Shown here: piece after piece, positions 36,468 to 50,000 of the stretch | Position numbering within the stretch: the first letter of the stretch is position 1 | Layout: every line of letters starts with the position of its first letter | Notes under the pieces: generated by a model | Seen by the model: only the letters and a program-made list of their open reading frames with translations | Told to the model about the DNA's origin: nothing | Database searches by the model: none | Made by a program: the position numbers and the translations under genes | From: Culex pipiens pallens | Lineage: Eukaryota > Arthropoda > Insecta > Diptera > Culicidae | Assembly: GCF_016801865.2 (NCBI RefSeq) | Contig: NC_068938.1 | Coordinates: 53,460,493-53,524,492, forward strand | Reading direction: 5' to 3' | DNA length: 64,000 nt

Positions 36468-39099
36468 TTTTGTTTAACCTTTTTCAAAAAACTTTTAAAA
36501 AGTTAAATAAATAAAAGCGGCTATTTATGTTATTGTTGTAATTTTTTGCGGCTTAAAAACCCTACCATCAAGCTCTTTCAACTAGCAGCAGTTTGGCTCG
36601 CGCCTTCTCATATCGCGCGATATGTTAATGGAGCCACGTGGTGATTTATGAAGTTTGCTGTTCCCCAACCCCCTCGTGGGGGTGATCTTGAGACACAGGC
36701 AGGAATTTGCTTCCAAGGCTTTCTCAACCACCACCTCTCCCTTGTTTCCAGCAAATAAAAAGTGGAACGCTGTAATTCAAGGAAACAGCTGGATTTTACT
36801 GCAAGGATTTTATTTTTGGTTGTATTTTTGGACAGCTTGAGCCCATCATCATCCACAGTACAGGGAGGTGTTCATTTTTATTACATCATGCGTGTCTATT
36901 TTGCCTTTCAGCACCTTCTGGAAGCAACGGCGGCGGGGGTGGAAACTTATGAACGAATTATGATTATCCTGATGGAGCGCCTTGGACACGGCCTCGGCCG
37001 GGACATTCCGGGGGAATGGTATGCATTTTTCGTTCGGAGGAGATCCTACAGGACGAGTCCAGCGAACACAATTCGGCAGCATCGAACGTGACATGGCTGC
37101 AAATTGAAGTGGAATTGTTCACTTTTTTCTGTATTCCCGTCACATACGTCAGTCGATGTTGTTGTTGTTGTTTTTGTTTTCGGGAAAGGACAAAACTTTC
37201 TCCCCGTGGTTTTCCCCGGGTGAAATCGAACTTTTTCCTCCCACGTGGCCACGAGACATTGTCGGGAGGGAGAGATAGAAGGATCCACTGGGGGGGGACA
37301 TGCTGGATGTGGTCTGTTCGGTTCCAATGGGTGATTTTGTAATAAACGAGAGATATCGTTCGACCGCCACCGCCAACATCTCCCAGTTGGAGGGAAAATC
37401 ATCAGGGAAGCTTTGTGGGGAACCATGCTGGGCCCGGTAAATTACGGTGATCGTAACCCAGATACGTGCCGATGACAGGTTTCGGTTAATAAATCGATGA
37501 TGCATGCTGGGCGCAGATACGGTTCCTGGCTGGGAGAAGCTGTATCGTCGGTGATATCAGAGAATTGTGGCTAACGATAATTGTGAGCAGTTTCTTTCTG
37601 TATAATTCGTAACTTTTATTGTAACGATTTGATTGCAACAATTGCAAAAATTTTAGATAAAAGAAATTTTTAAAAGGTTTGATAAGAAACTAAGAACTGT
37701 CAATCGAAATAAATGTATTTGAAACTGGTCAGATAGAGCTCAAATTTGGAATTTAGCCTAGTGATGGGCCAGTTTTGTTTCATACGGAAAAGAATCCATC
37801 ATCAAATCAGCAGAGTGATTTTCCTGGTATGTATATTTCGTCATAAGATTCTCCTCCACTCCAAAATTTGACCACATAACTCATAAACCATCACTCATGT
37901 TAGTTCGACATTCCCTAGTTTTGTCTAACATAAAGCAAATATTAGCTAAACAGTCACATTCTCATGCACAAGACAGTCCAATTCTTCCCTTCTTCCCGAA
38001 TACTTTTCCACCCATAGCAGAGGAAAGGGAGATGCCACGACGGAAATAAATGAATTTTCCTTGCGAAAAAGAAAAAAACACGAGCCACCATCTCTGATAA
38101 GGCCAAGGCACAAGACGGGAAAAACAGCCGTACAAATTCACGCAAAAGGCAACCGCACCCCGGCAGGACGATATCTATCTGTTCCATGCTTATTTCCGAA
38201 GCTAATTTGAGCGTTTTTGTGCTCTTTTAACGACCATTTTCCGGTCCCGGACCATTCATCTATTATCATCTCCGCCGAGCTGAATGATGCATGGCGGAGA
38301 CTGCTGAAGGAACGAACACACATTAGTTGAGTCCGTTGGGTCGTTTTTGTTGGGGGGGAAAGCCCCATCCGAAATGAGCTTTGTTGTATTCCATTAGCGA
38401 TATCAGCTCATCTTTTGGGGAAAAATGATGTAATTATTTGTTGCTTTGTGATTGTCTTGGATGATTCTGGAGTGGGGCCTTTGTTGGAATGTAATTTGTT
38501 ATCCTTATGGAATACTTGTGAGCAAGATTTGTTACGTCTAATCTAATCAAGTAATTAAAAGTGTCTTGATAGTTGAATTTTAATTTTTTTAAAGAAAATA
38601 CACAGAATAAACACAGAAAAATGTATAATAAAGACATCACCACAAAGTCACCCCACTATTTGTGAGTGATAAATCATATTATCTGCTGACTCTTCATCGC
38701 CCCCTCATATTCCGGTCATCAGATAACTGCAAAGGATATCCCTAGTTAACGGGTCTCGGTTGTCATCAGAAAAAAGGAGAAAATTACACTTCTTCGGTTA
38801 AGACGGCGACAACGGTGGCAAAGCATAAATCTCGTCCCGCGTTTACGCCGAGTCACCCAAGTTTGCTTTATTTAAGTGTACGTGTGTGTGTTGGTTCACT
38901 ACACCCACACTCGCCGCAAACTTTGCAGCTATCCGAAAAGCTAGGAAAGAAGCACTCTCGTAAAGATGCATTTCGAAAGGTCTTGGGAGCAATGCTAGGC
39001 ATAATATGGAACAAAAAATATATAAAATTCTAGCAATTTTAACAAAGTATAATACATATCAGAAATTCAAAAGTATTTAAACTATTTCAACAATATGTA
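36468..39099. other. Unique GC-richer DNA, no gene seen
   Basis: 36540-37560 and 37900-38420 have several overlapping frames of 60-126 codons on both strands, typical of non-coding GC-rich DNA. A GTTGTTGTTGTTG run is at 37157. Confidence 0.45.
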
Positions 39100-40165
39100 G
39101 CAAAACTCGTTGTTTCAGCACTCGTCGTATTTATTCCACTAGACAGAGCCTCATTGCATGAGTGGTACGACTTGGGCTGATAGAATCATGTTTTGGAACG
39201 AGTTCAATGAAACTTTTTTTTAAATTTTGTTTTCCCGATTTATTTAATTTGTCATCAATCTAAGTGTCCAATTCCTCAAGAGAATCGAAAAATATAACCT
39301 TTCATTACAAGTGCTTTAAAATAGTACTTTATGCAACAAGTTGCAAAAAGAGGATTTTTTCAGCACGAGTCGTACATTTATCCAACGAGGTTCACCGAGT
39401 TGGATAAATACGAAGAGTGCTGAAAAAATCAAGTTTTGCAACGAGTTCCATACAACATTTTTTGCAATTCCGAAAAACGCCCATTGAGTGAAATTGTAAG
39501 TCAAATTTTCATGTATTTTGTCAATAAATCGTTTAAATCAAAAAAATGTTGAAAAGTGTTACTTTTCGAAACAAGTGCTGAAAAGTTCAACTTTTCAGCA
39601 CCCATTTGAGTGCTGAAAAGTAGAACTTTTCAGCATTTATTTTGAAAAGTGTTGCTATTCGATTCTGTTATTTTTGGTACAGAAAAGTAGGCTATTTCGT
39701 CGTTCAAGAATGACAGGAAAAGTAAGTAGTTTCACGACGGAATTGCAAAAAATTACCTTTCGATACAAGTACGAAAGAGTTGAACTTTTCGGCTCTCAAA
39801 GGAAGGTAAATAATACTTTTTGCAATTCAGTCGTGAAACTCCCTACTGTCATGCTCGAACGATGAAACAGCCTAATTTTCTCTACCAAAAATAACAGAAT
39901 CGAATAATACCTCTTTTCAAAACAAATGCTGAAAAATTCTACTTATAAACACTGAAACGAATGCTTAAAAGTTGAACTTTCCAGCACTTGTTTGGAAAAG
40001 TTATACTTTTAAAAAAATTGGATTCAAATGATTAATTTACTAAATATATGGACATTTGACTTATGATTCTCGTCGTATTTATCCAACTCGGTGTTCCTCG
40101 TTGCATAAATGTACGACTCGTGCTGAATTTTTTTTTTTTGCAACTTGTTGCATAAACTCCTTTTT
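39100..40165. repeat. Cluster of CAGCACTCGTCGTA hairpins and CTGAAAAGT inverted motifs
   Basis: Three hairpins of the same type as 1972-2034 (39116-39179, 39361-39422, 40069-40125) flank a 400-bp stretch in which TGCTGAAAAGT and ACTTTTCAGCA alternate at least six times (39575-39990). TCGTCGTTCAAGAATGACAGG (39697) is mirrored near 39848. Probably several nested copies of one MITE family. Confidence 0.7.
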
Positions 40166-40173
40166 TTTCTATT

Positions 40174-40804
40174 GAGCAATTCTTTACCAAAACTGGAAAT
40201 GGATTTTATTTGTATTTTTTATTTAGCTCAAACTTTATTGGAGCCAAATGACAAATCAATGACAAATCTTTTTACAATTTTGGCAGCTGTCCATATAAAA
40301 ATGGTACGTATACATTCGAAAATCTGTAACTTTTGAATACATTTTATTTATAGTACTAGTACTATTGAAAATTCAATTTTACATAAATAATTTGGTCAAA
40401 TATAAAATTTAGAATTTTTTAATCAATATTTTTTCTGAAAATCATACTTCGTTGGCAGAATTTTTGACAATACTTCTCTGTGACTCAAAAGTTGCGGGTT
40501 TTGGTCCCCTTAAACATATCAAAAAATCTTGAAAATCAAAAAATACTTATTTTGGGAATTCAGTTTTTTTTTTAAATGTTATAATATCGGCATTTTTTCC
40601 GTGTACCTATTATTTCTGAATATTCCTCAACAATACCTACAACAATTTTTTTTGCCAACATTGTATGACCAAAATCAATGACACAAAATAGCTTCTTTGG
40701 TCATAGGGAAGGCCCCTACAGAGTTTGGACCAAATAAAAAAATACAAAAAATAAAAATGGTCGAAATTCTAGTCGAAATCGGTTGTTTTTGTATAGAATT
40801 GCTC
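40174..40804. mobile_element. P1-related TIR element
   Basis: Ends are GAGCAATTCTTTACCAAAAC and the complement of TTTGTATAGAATTGCTC. The interior keeps the GGCAGCTGTCCAT and ATAGCTTCTTTGGTCATAG blocks of the family. 631 bp, non-coding. Confidence 0.65.
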
Positions 40805-41130
40805 TTTTCCGTTGTAAAACTATTTACTTTTCCTGTCATTCTCGATCGACGAAACGGCCTACTTCTCTATCAAAAATAAAATCTGCACAAATCGAAAAGA
40901 AATACTTTTCTGTACAAGGGCTTAAAAGTTATACTGGTACTGAAAAGTTGAACTTTTCAGCCTTTGTATCGAAAAGTAATACTTTTCAATATTGTTTTAA
41001 TTTGAACGGTAAGTTGACTAAACACTTGGACATTTGACTTAGAATGCCATTCAAAATATGTTATTTTCGAAATGAAAAAAATAGTGTGTAATTCGTTGCA
41101 AAACTTGTTTTTTTTTACAGCACTCGTTTT
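40805..41130. repeat. Further CTGAAAAGT / GACGAAACGGCC repeat
   Basis: CATTCTCGATCGACGAAACG, then CTGAAAAGTTGAACTTTTCAG near 40940-40960 and TTCGTTGCAAAACTTG near 41092, belong to the 39100-40165 family. It is separated from that cluster by the P1-related element 40174-40804. Confidence 0.55.
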
Positions 41131-43828
41131 GGTTGAACATTGTTAATTGACCAAATTGATAAAATAAAAACTCGCAAATTCAAATAGAAGACACCTTACC
41201 CTGCTAAACGGAAGACGCCACCAAGCGTTACTTATAATGATAAAAGGTTAATATCGTGTATTATTTATTGTCAACGCTCTCTGGTGTGCCCTCTTGGAAG
41301 GCAAAAAATGCGAGGGCAAATGTTTTATCACGCAGCCCAGACACAATGGAAGAATAATAACGAAGGAAAACTCTTTTTTTTTCTCTCTGTCCGTCCTGTG
41401 GTAAGAGTTTTCCGGCTGCTGAAAGAAGGCTCCGGAAACCAGACCCGAGGGAAGAAAAGAGTGAGACATGTAGTTTATGCTGGTTATTAAATAAAAATAG
41501 ATTTTCCTGCTGCAGCACGGTACCATAAGACGCGACCAACCAAGGCTCACGACGAAGGAAGTGGTTATTATATTTCATAACAGCTCCTCTGCACTCATTA
41601 CGGCCAAGGATATGACAACCATAACCGGAAGGGCAACTGTTTTTGCTATGACAGGACACTTTACCCCGTTTGAATCGCGTAATGAAAGACATAAATACAG
41701 TTTCTATGGTGCTGGGAGCTGTTTCTCAAATATTTACAGTAAACCTGGAAGGAAAAACTAACATTACTTCGAAACCCATCCCGAACGTCCAAATCCGTGG
41801 CCACCCACCCCTCAACTCACTAGAATAAATTCCTCTAAAACGGCCTCAAATCCCCGAAAAAGCTTCAAAGGCATTAGCATTAAACGAAGGTAATGAAGTG
41901 ATGAAATGCTTCCCTCAGTAACATTTAGACGCCGCATCATCGTCCTGGAATTTTTACTACGATCCCATTTCCCACCCCCTCTCGCAAGCAAAGCCACCAC
42001 TTCCGGAGGATTTACTTCTGCAGGCAGGGATTTGACACACATTTGCGAAGACTTTGGCAGTAGTGAAAATCCTTGCCTGCGCTGAGTGCGACGTGGAAAG
42101 GCGAAAAAGTGAAAATTCCGAAACGAAGGAAAAGCCTGGGTGGGAAAAACTAGGGTGGGAGGTAGGGGAGGGAACAAAGAAATTTAAATGAGTGCAATTG
42201 TCTTCAGCTTTTATTGCTTTATTCGTCTTACAGCTGGAACTGGGCAAGCGCTTGGGATTGCCTTGGCTGGGACGTGGTTCCCGATGGGAGGAAGAGAGCG
42301 TTGGAGCAGATTTGTGGGGATTTGAAGTGCTTTTGGTTTCGAAGAGATTTTTCTTTGAGGAAAAATGATATTCAGAGCGATGGAATTCTTATCAATCCAA
42401 AACAAAGTTTTTTCCTCGCAAAATTTTCCGAAAACCTAGATTTGAATGATTATACCTAAATTTTGATAGAATTGCTTGATTATTTTCAAAATACTTAAAC
42501 TTAAAAAAATATTACGAGCACCGTTCCTCCAACATTGGATCTCGAACTCCACCAACTCTGATATCGACTCCAACAGCAACTCTCATATAATGTTGCTGAT
42601 AATGAATTTGCTCCGACCCAGGATTTTCAAAATGACCCGACTCTACAGCGTATTGTCTTAGTTTCAATGCTTCCAAGTGTATGGTGCTCATGAGTATTAT
42701 TGTTAGAGAGCTAATCAAATGAACTTCAAATCCGCTCGCTTCATAAATAACCGTAATGAAATCCTTCTCTTGCATAACCCATTCAATCTTGGGATTCCAT
42801 ATCGGAAACCTGCTCAACCAGCCACGTGGGTATTGCTTTGAAATCATCCCTTCGCCATCACCCACAAACACACAACGTGGACTTTATGCCACTTCTGGGC
42901 TGACGCAAATGTGCCGTAAATTCAAAGTTAAACACTTCTGGCACATTGATTTCCTAGCTTGCATGGAAAGAACCTCTTCCTCAGTCAGCAAGCGCGTCCT
43001 TCTTTTTACCTTCAGCTGTTCCGTGCGTGAGTGTGTCACGGCGACAGAACGCCTGCTTTCTCCCCGATGGGTCGTAAGTTCCTATCATAACCTCTCCCTA
43101 CAGCACTCCTTCCTCGCAGAGACCGTCTGCCACACTGTCAAAGTACATGCTGCAATTTCACCTGCTCGCCCGGAACCACTTTCGCCGCTACGGAACGCAG
43201 CATGGTTTTCCCGTAGTCTAAGTGATGATCGTTTTCAGAAGCTGTTTTTCTTCACTCTTCTCCCCAGGGTTACGATTTTTATGACTGTGCTTGCCCAAAT
43301 TCCCAGTCACATCGTTGGAATATGAATTCGATGATTTTCAACGTCGTTCAGAGGTGATTGACTTAGGTAGTGACTGAATTTCTATGAGCGGTTTGATTAA
43401 AAGCAATCGATGGAAAATAGAAAGAAAGCATCAATCAAATTTAAATGATTCAGCCTAGAGGTTCGCAGCAACAACAATTACCAAAAAAATCGGAAATGCT
43501 TGACCAATACTAAAATTATGATGAATTACTAAGATTGCTTCGAAAATTAATGAATTTGTTTATTTTATAAATTTATTGACCTGATCATTTCCATTGCACA
43601 GTGGCCCAGATAGCAAAATTAAGTGGAAATCAGACTTTTCACGAATTTGTTAAGTTTTCGAGGTGTCTTATGAAGCAATTTTTCAAATGGGAAGAGGGAA
43701 TAATGACTTTTTCGTAGACACTAAAATTTTATTTTGCGATCTACGCCCTACGCAAGCCAAAATTACGAATGTAACAATTCAGGGTTCAGTTTTAATGAAA
43801 ATCAATGTTCAGAGCACTTTTATAGCTC
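41131..43828. other. Unique GC-richer DNA, no gene seen
   Basis: 41160-42300 and 42500-43330 lack recognised repeats. The 189-codon frame at 42756-43325 has no domain, and its reading shows no coding bias evident by eye. Confidence 0.45.
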
Positions 43829-43998
43829 TTGAGCAGATATTTACGAAATCTGCCAAAATCTTTTTTGTATTTTTTTTTTATTTGGCTCAAACTGTTTTGG
43901 ATGCCTTGACCAAAGAAACCATTTTGTGTTATTGATTCATCCATACAAGTCTCCATACAATTTTGACAGCTGTCCATAAAAAAGTACCTAATAATTGA
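43829..43998 (+). repeat. P1-related left-end fragment
   Basis: GAGCAGATATTTACGAAAT, then GACCAAAGAAACCATTTTGTG and GACAGCTGTCCAT, follow the family order. The rest is absent. Confidence 0.5.
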
Positions 43999-44030
43999 GC
44001 AAATCCAGCTCAAATCAGGAATTTTTCTAG

Positions 44031-44708
44031 TAACGTCGTGATTCGAATTCCCGGACGCTTCGAAACCCGGACACTTCATTTTGTTTTATCAATTTTTTGG
44101 ATATAAGTTCGCATTATAAATGTCAAAAATGCGTTATTTCATGAATTCTAACATTAACTTTCATTTAAAGTTTGTTTGAACGCTGTAGTTAATGCCAAAA
44201 CAATTAAATACAATAAAATTATAAGTTTACCAAAAATGCGAAATATTTCACCTGAAATATTTCTTAGGCATTCGAAGCACCGGGAAGGCAAAGCAGAAAT
44301 TTATGGTTTCGATTTCCTTAAATTCTAGCAAATTTTTATATAAACTATCGATTGTTTTTGTGTTAACAGCTTATTTGAGACCTAAAGAATGCCATTCACT
44401 AATATTTAAGTTCAAATTTGTGCGATTCATAAGTAAAATCGAGTGTCCGGAATTCGAAGCAAAAGTGTCCGGATTTCGAATCAGCTTTTATCAGTGTCCG
44501 GGATTCGAAGCACAACAAGTCATTTTAATTTTTAAATTTTGATGAAAAAACGTTAAAAAAGTCATATTTTGCATGCATTTTCTTGAAACTGTCTGTTTAT
44601 ACTACCTCCTGATTAAGTTTCTATATTTCGCACTTATTACATGATTTTTTGCCAGCTACAACAAAAATGATATGCTACTAAGTGTCCGGATTTCGAATCA
44701 TGACGTTA
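44031..44708 (-). mobile_element. 678-bp TIR element, copy 2 (inverted)
   Basis: Exactly as long as copy 1 and its reverse complement apart from scattered substitutions. Translated shadows in both contain the same KECHSLIF-type string. Begins TAACGTCGTGATTCGAATTC and ends CGAATCATGACGTTA. Confidence 0.85.
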
Positions 44709-45409
44709 CTTTTGTACCCGACCCTCTCCGATTTCAATGATACTTTGTAAACATGTTATCCTAGGCCTATATAAGCCATTTTTGTGTATATGGAGCCAAT
44801 TGTACTCGAAAATAACATTTGAGAAGGGCGTAGCTTATTTAAATATTTTTGTATTTTGCCATTTAAAAAGTACTGCATCTCGAAGCCGTTGCATCGTATC
44901 AAAATGTGGTCAAACAAACTTGTAGGAAATTGGACGGGTTTTCTGAAAAAAATACACTGACATAAAAATACACGCGATATCTATGAGATTTTGGATTTTT
45001 AAGTTTAATAGTAATATTTTAAGGTGATGTCACGATTTTTTTTCGTTCGAAATTTTTGTGGAAGTAGGCTAAAATGTTACAAAAACACTAACGAAAAATG
45101 CAGAATGGTATGTCTCTCCTAAAAAAATACAAAAATCATTTACTGAAACTGTTTTTTTTTTTTTAAAGTGGTCTAAACGTTATTTTTTTTTAACCGATAG
45201 TGAGACTCGATTCGCCAGCCAATTTTAATCAATAAATGATTTTCTTTGTGTTGTTTGTAGAAGCATTTTACATATAGTGATTAGTTTTTCATTTCAATTA
45301 ACTATTTCTGGACCATGAATTCAGAACCATCATTGACAGTCATTGCCCCAAAAGTGAAGGACACCATCTACCCCCTTAACACTGGAACGCCCAACGCATG
45401 TCCAACTTA

Positions 45410-45826
45410 CACGGACGCCCAAGGCTCCGAAAAAAGGTGGAACAGTAACTTCAACTCGCTGGTTCTCGGGCATTACTCAACCAATCGGGACGATTCTTGT
45501 TTCCAGTGATTTGTAAGAATGTCTAAATGATCCTAAAATTTTGCAGAACTTGATTTGAACAAATGTGTAATTTCTGCTACCGAAAACATCGTTCCACCTT
45601 TGTTTAAAACGACTGCCTCCGCGGATTTTTAGGCGATTTTTTTTTTACACGATGTTTTGATCGCAAAAATTACAGATTTGATCAAATTGAGTTCTGCAAA
45701 GTTCAAGAATAATCAAGACATCCTAACAAATCAATGGAAAGAATCATCTTGATTGGTTGAGTTATGCCCGCGAACCATTAAGTTGAAGTTACCGTTCTAA
45801 CTTTTTTGGAGCCTTGGGCATTGGAA
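45410..45826. repeat. Imperfect palindromic element
   Basis: CCCAAGGCTCCGAAAAAAGG (45418) is mirrored by a TTTTTTGGAGCCTTGGG block ending at 45818, and GGGCATTACTCAACCAATCG by TGATTGGTTGAGTTATGCCC. The axis is near 45618. A 64-residue ORF crossing the left arm is not coding. Confidence 0.75.
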
Positions 45827-45917
45827 TGTTAAATAATATGTTATATTAAACCCTGAAATATGTAAACCTACTTGACCAAAATGTCGAGCTCATGTATGCG
45901 TTTTATCTTTTCATTCA

Positions 45918-45992
45918 TCATCGGTCTGATGTCTGAGCGGGCTAAGGCGTCAGTCCTTACTGTTGGTGCTGGGTTTGAATCCCATCGGTTGT
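45918..45992 (+). mobile_element. tRNA-like sequence, probable SINE head
   Basis: TGTCTGAGCGGGCTAAGGCG resembles a Leu/Ser-type A box and GGGTTTGAATCCC is a good B box, spaced as in a tRNA. The 5' and 3' acceptor strands do not pair convincingly, so a functional tRNA gene is unlikely. A TTGTAACTTA sequence follows. Confidence 0.5.
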
Positions 45993-46921
45993 AACTTATT
46001 TTTGTGTTAACACCAATTGTATATACAGTATGGAATATTTAAGTGTCTTCATTCACAAAGGTGATTTTTTGCTGTATTTTTTGGCTACCTCAAGTATGAT
46101 TTTTTTTGGTAGATAGTGCCCATGATTGACCATATCTCAAAAAAACGATGAGTTCATATTTAAAATTTACTAAAATTTCTTCTAAAAACATTGGTTGCTG
46201 AGATACAGCAGATAAAAGAAAAAACAAACGTGAAACTTGAAGTTTTTATAGTTTCAACCAATTGACACGGAACTTGAAAGCTTGAAATATTTCTCCAGAA
46301 CTTCATATGAAATATTTCTAAAGCATAAGCTTTCTGTTGTTCATGCGTCTACATTCCAATAGATGTCTCGCCAAACGTTGAGAAGAGTTTGGTCGCTTAT
46401 AGTTGCATCGATGTCTCTCGTTTGAATATCGCAAAGATACGTTGACATTTTCGGATAAAAGTAACATGATTAACTAGTCGTAGAAATAATTTAATCTACA
46501 TTATTTACAGAGCATAACTTAGCATAAAAATCGTCTATTCTTTCTCCTAAATAGGTAACGAATCTTCAGCTAAGCAAATTTCGGCGACTACGCATTGGTG
46601 TAGCCGTATTTTGGTCCAGATCGGGTAACCTTAAATGGTAAACTATCAGCGAGCGTCGCTGCAATGACTTAAAATGCTAGATTTTACTTTTAAACGATGG
46701 TTTGAATCTCTTTCGTATAGTTTCGTTTACGCTTGCACTTTTTTAACCTTACATCTACCACTAGACAAACGCATACAGCACATAGAATTCACTCCGATAT
46801 TGGGGGTCAACACGCGCACTTACAAACTAGCAAACTAAAAGGACAAGACTTTGTTTCGCGAACCATCAAACAATGGGCGGGTGGTTTTCTAATGTTCTGA
46901 TCAACTGTTGTATTGCTTAAC

Positions 46922-47078
46922 TTAAGGATTACACCTGCACACGCAGCACGAAGGAAACAGGAACCAGTCCATGAAGATACCCTTGCAGTCGTTGTCCGGA
47001 TCGTACGCCAGTAGTCGGTGCCATTTGTACTTTTGCTCGCAGCCACAATCCCCGGAACAGCGGGACGTTTGAGTTTTC
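46922..47078 (-). CDS. Spaetzle-like gene, terminal exon with end of the cystine knot
   Basis: 157 bp from a CAATCAG acceptor to a TAA stop at 46924-46922. It completes a split Ser codon and supplies eight of the ten knot cysteines, including CSGDCGCEQKYKWHRL and the terminal SCCVCRC motif. The protein ends two residues after the last cysteine, as expected for this family. No AATAAA polyadenylation signal was recognised immediately downstream. Confidence 0.93.
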
Positions 47079-50000
47079 CTGATTGACGAGACTCAGTTGA
47101 GGGTTTGTAGGTTTAATAAGTATGTTTCGGGATACTTACGAGCACACCTCCTGGTGAATAGCCTGCTCAAAGTGTTGCGTATTCACGATGGCACGGACTT
47201 TCCCCGCTGAATTGGAAGCCCAGTACGGCGTAACAATTTCGATCTTGGACTCACAGGCGTCAACCCTGAAAAAATATCGCATATTAGTGAAGGAGAATTT
47301 CAGCTGAGGTTGTGTACCACTCACCTTCCCGTACTCTCCCCGCTGCTATCCGTTGACGATTGCCGCCCATTGGTCCTGCTACTTCCGTTCCCATTTCCAC
47401 TTCCAGCTCCGCTTCCGGACCCGCTCCCAGAACCACTCGATCCATTGCGACCCGTGCTCTGTCGTTTCTTGCGCAGCTTCCCAAAGTACGACTCCCCACC
47501 GTTGACGTACAAGTCCGGCTCGTCCGCTGAGCCCGGCGCCCCGTACAGATCCATCAGCTCTGGCAGTATCGTAAAGGGGTCATCCGCGCCTTGCAGGTGC
47601 CGTTTCCGCTTCCGACCCCCCGTTTGGCCCGGCTGCTGCAGCGGTGGATACCTCGAAGTCATCTCGAAATCGCCGTACATTCGCTTCATCAGGGCCTTGT
47701 TCTCGTCGATGAACGTTTCAATTTTGTCTCTGTGTGGAAAAACAAACAAAACCTCGGCTCAGTTCAACCCGTCCATCGTGGGATAAAGACATTTATTAGG
47801 CCCGCCGCGGCCGGTTCACACGGCAAGATCTGTGACAGATTGGAGGATCAGCTAGATCGGGGGTGACGATAGTGAAAGATATCGCAGCGGTGAGGGGCGA
47901 CGCGACACGGACGACCTTGCCATTCTCTAATCAAGTCTTGCTGGTGCCGCCGTCGGCTGACGAACTCCAGCGCGATGAGTGAGCTCTGTTTGCGTAGCTT
48001 TTCGAGCTCAATTCGAGCTGACCTTTTCTTATGCCTCTCTAAATGTCGCATTGGTGCTGCATAATTATAAATCTTATTGTTTTACGGTTGTATTGTCGAC
48101 GAGGGGAAACTGACACTTTGGAACCGTTCTGAATATACTCACATTGGGTAGGTATTGCCCGCCGTCGGGCAGAACAGCTGATGGTTCTTCTTAACACAAG
48201 GAACACCTTTGATCACATCACCTCGCACGTTGAGACCAAGCGCTACCGACAGGGCCGTCCACCAGATCTGGAAGAACGGACAGAAAATTGTTAGATATTG
48301 CTAGGTATTAGGGTACAAAGAATTCAAACAAAAACTTGAGAAGATTTAATTCAAAAAATTACAAAATTATTTGATTTGATTGTTGATTATGTTTTTCAAC
48401 ATTCAATTTGGATGCCATGTAGAAGTAATTGATTCAATATTCGATTCGGAATAATTATCTCCTCAGAATATTGACAAAAACTGCTTTTTTAAATTGAAAA
48501 TTGAGACACTAATAAAAAATGCTAGCTGGATAATACCGCTTCCTTTTCAAAATGATTTTCTTAACTTTGTTCTCTTTTTTTGAACGTAAAAACTCTATTC
48601 AGGCCTATTTTCATGCAGCAATTAGAATTTATTAAAAAAATATTTTCCAGTCGATATTAATACTAAACAGGTTCTTAGTTCAATGGTCTTTTCCAACTAA
48701 ATCTCTCCTAAATTTGTCAACCGCAAACGATGACATTTACTTATTATCACACTGAATTCCTACAACACCAAAAAACCTGTTCCGTAAAAATGTGACCCGT
48801 CTGGATCGCTAATCATTCCCATTTATAACAACACCAGCGATAGAATCCCCGCATCCAAAATAGTCTTGAATTTGTCAACCGATGAGCTTAAGAATTCCAA
48901 TCTACCCGAAAGCTGAAATTTCTATCCCCTCCCAACCACCGTCGAAATCCAGACTGGTCGAGATGAAAATGTCAATGAACCACACATGCGCCAAAAGTAT
49001 GATTAATGAACTTTTGATATGGAAATGTAATCGACCGCGGTGAAAAGAGCAAACAAAATTGTTTATGTTTTTGCGGTTGAAAAGGTCGCGCGACGTCGAA
49101 CCTATTTCATAATGATCTTTACGACTGCAGGGTTCCCATCCAGCGGGCAGTTTCGTAATGAAAATTAATTAACGTCAATCAACACGTGCTGCTCCGAACC
49201 CGCTGATGCGGCCATCTGTGTACTCCTGGCGCGCGAAATTCCTGCGAGAATCCCCCGAAGATGCGCGCGAGGACTCGTTGCGAATAATTAATCACTCCGC
49301 TCTCCTCAACAAGTGTTTTTGCTCGAGCTGGACGGGTTGTCTGTGACAGATTAAAATATGCCAATTTTTTATGCAAATACTCGCGCGATCGCGCCAAGAA
49401 TGCGCGGTTTATCGCGATTCCGGGCTGAACTTGAGCTGACGTCGAAATTAATCAGCCGGAATTTCACCTGCGAGCGAGTGTGTCTCATGCCGGGTTCTGT
49501 ATCGAAAACCGGTTCCCCACTGGGCAGCGATGTCAAGCTTGATTTATTCGTACAGAACGTGGCGGAGAGGCGATTCTAAACATGGGACCAGTCAAACTGG
49601 CAGCACTGCCGTTCCATCTCCGTTTGATGCTGAATCGATCGTTCGCTGACCGATCCGATCTCGATGAAATCACTCTCGCGGAATTTGAATAAATTCTAAA
49701 TTCGTGCAGAACTGCCCATGCCGGATGTATTGGAAGGCAAATCTGCAACTTCATCTCTCGTGCCCGGATTCCACCGCGGGGGCAACATAAACATAAAAAG
49801 CCATCACGGTCTGTTTGGACGGGGTCTGTCAAAGTTGTCACTATTGTGTTGGAGCTCCCTGCCCGAGGCTGAAGAAGGAAGTAATTTTCTCCCGAGGGCA
49901 AGAAACACAAAGGCCGATCGTGACCATGAATCGGTTTATGACCGGCGGTGTCGATCGTTGCCATTCACACTTAGCCTGCGCAAAGATGAAGTATGAAGTC

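Noticed and set aside
36849..37505. Overlapping ORFs of 81-126 codons at 36.8-37.5 kb
   Set aside because: Several frames are open on both strands at once, which reflects GC composition rather than coding.
42756..43325. 189-codon plus-strand ORF
   Set aside because: No domain or signal beyond mild hydrophobicity; overlapping frames on the other strand; no splice or promoter context.
47310..47786. 158-codon plus-strand ORF rich in Pro/Leu
   Set aside because: Antisense shadow of the Gly/Ser-rich Spaetzle-like exon.
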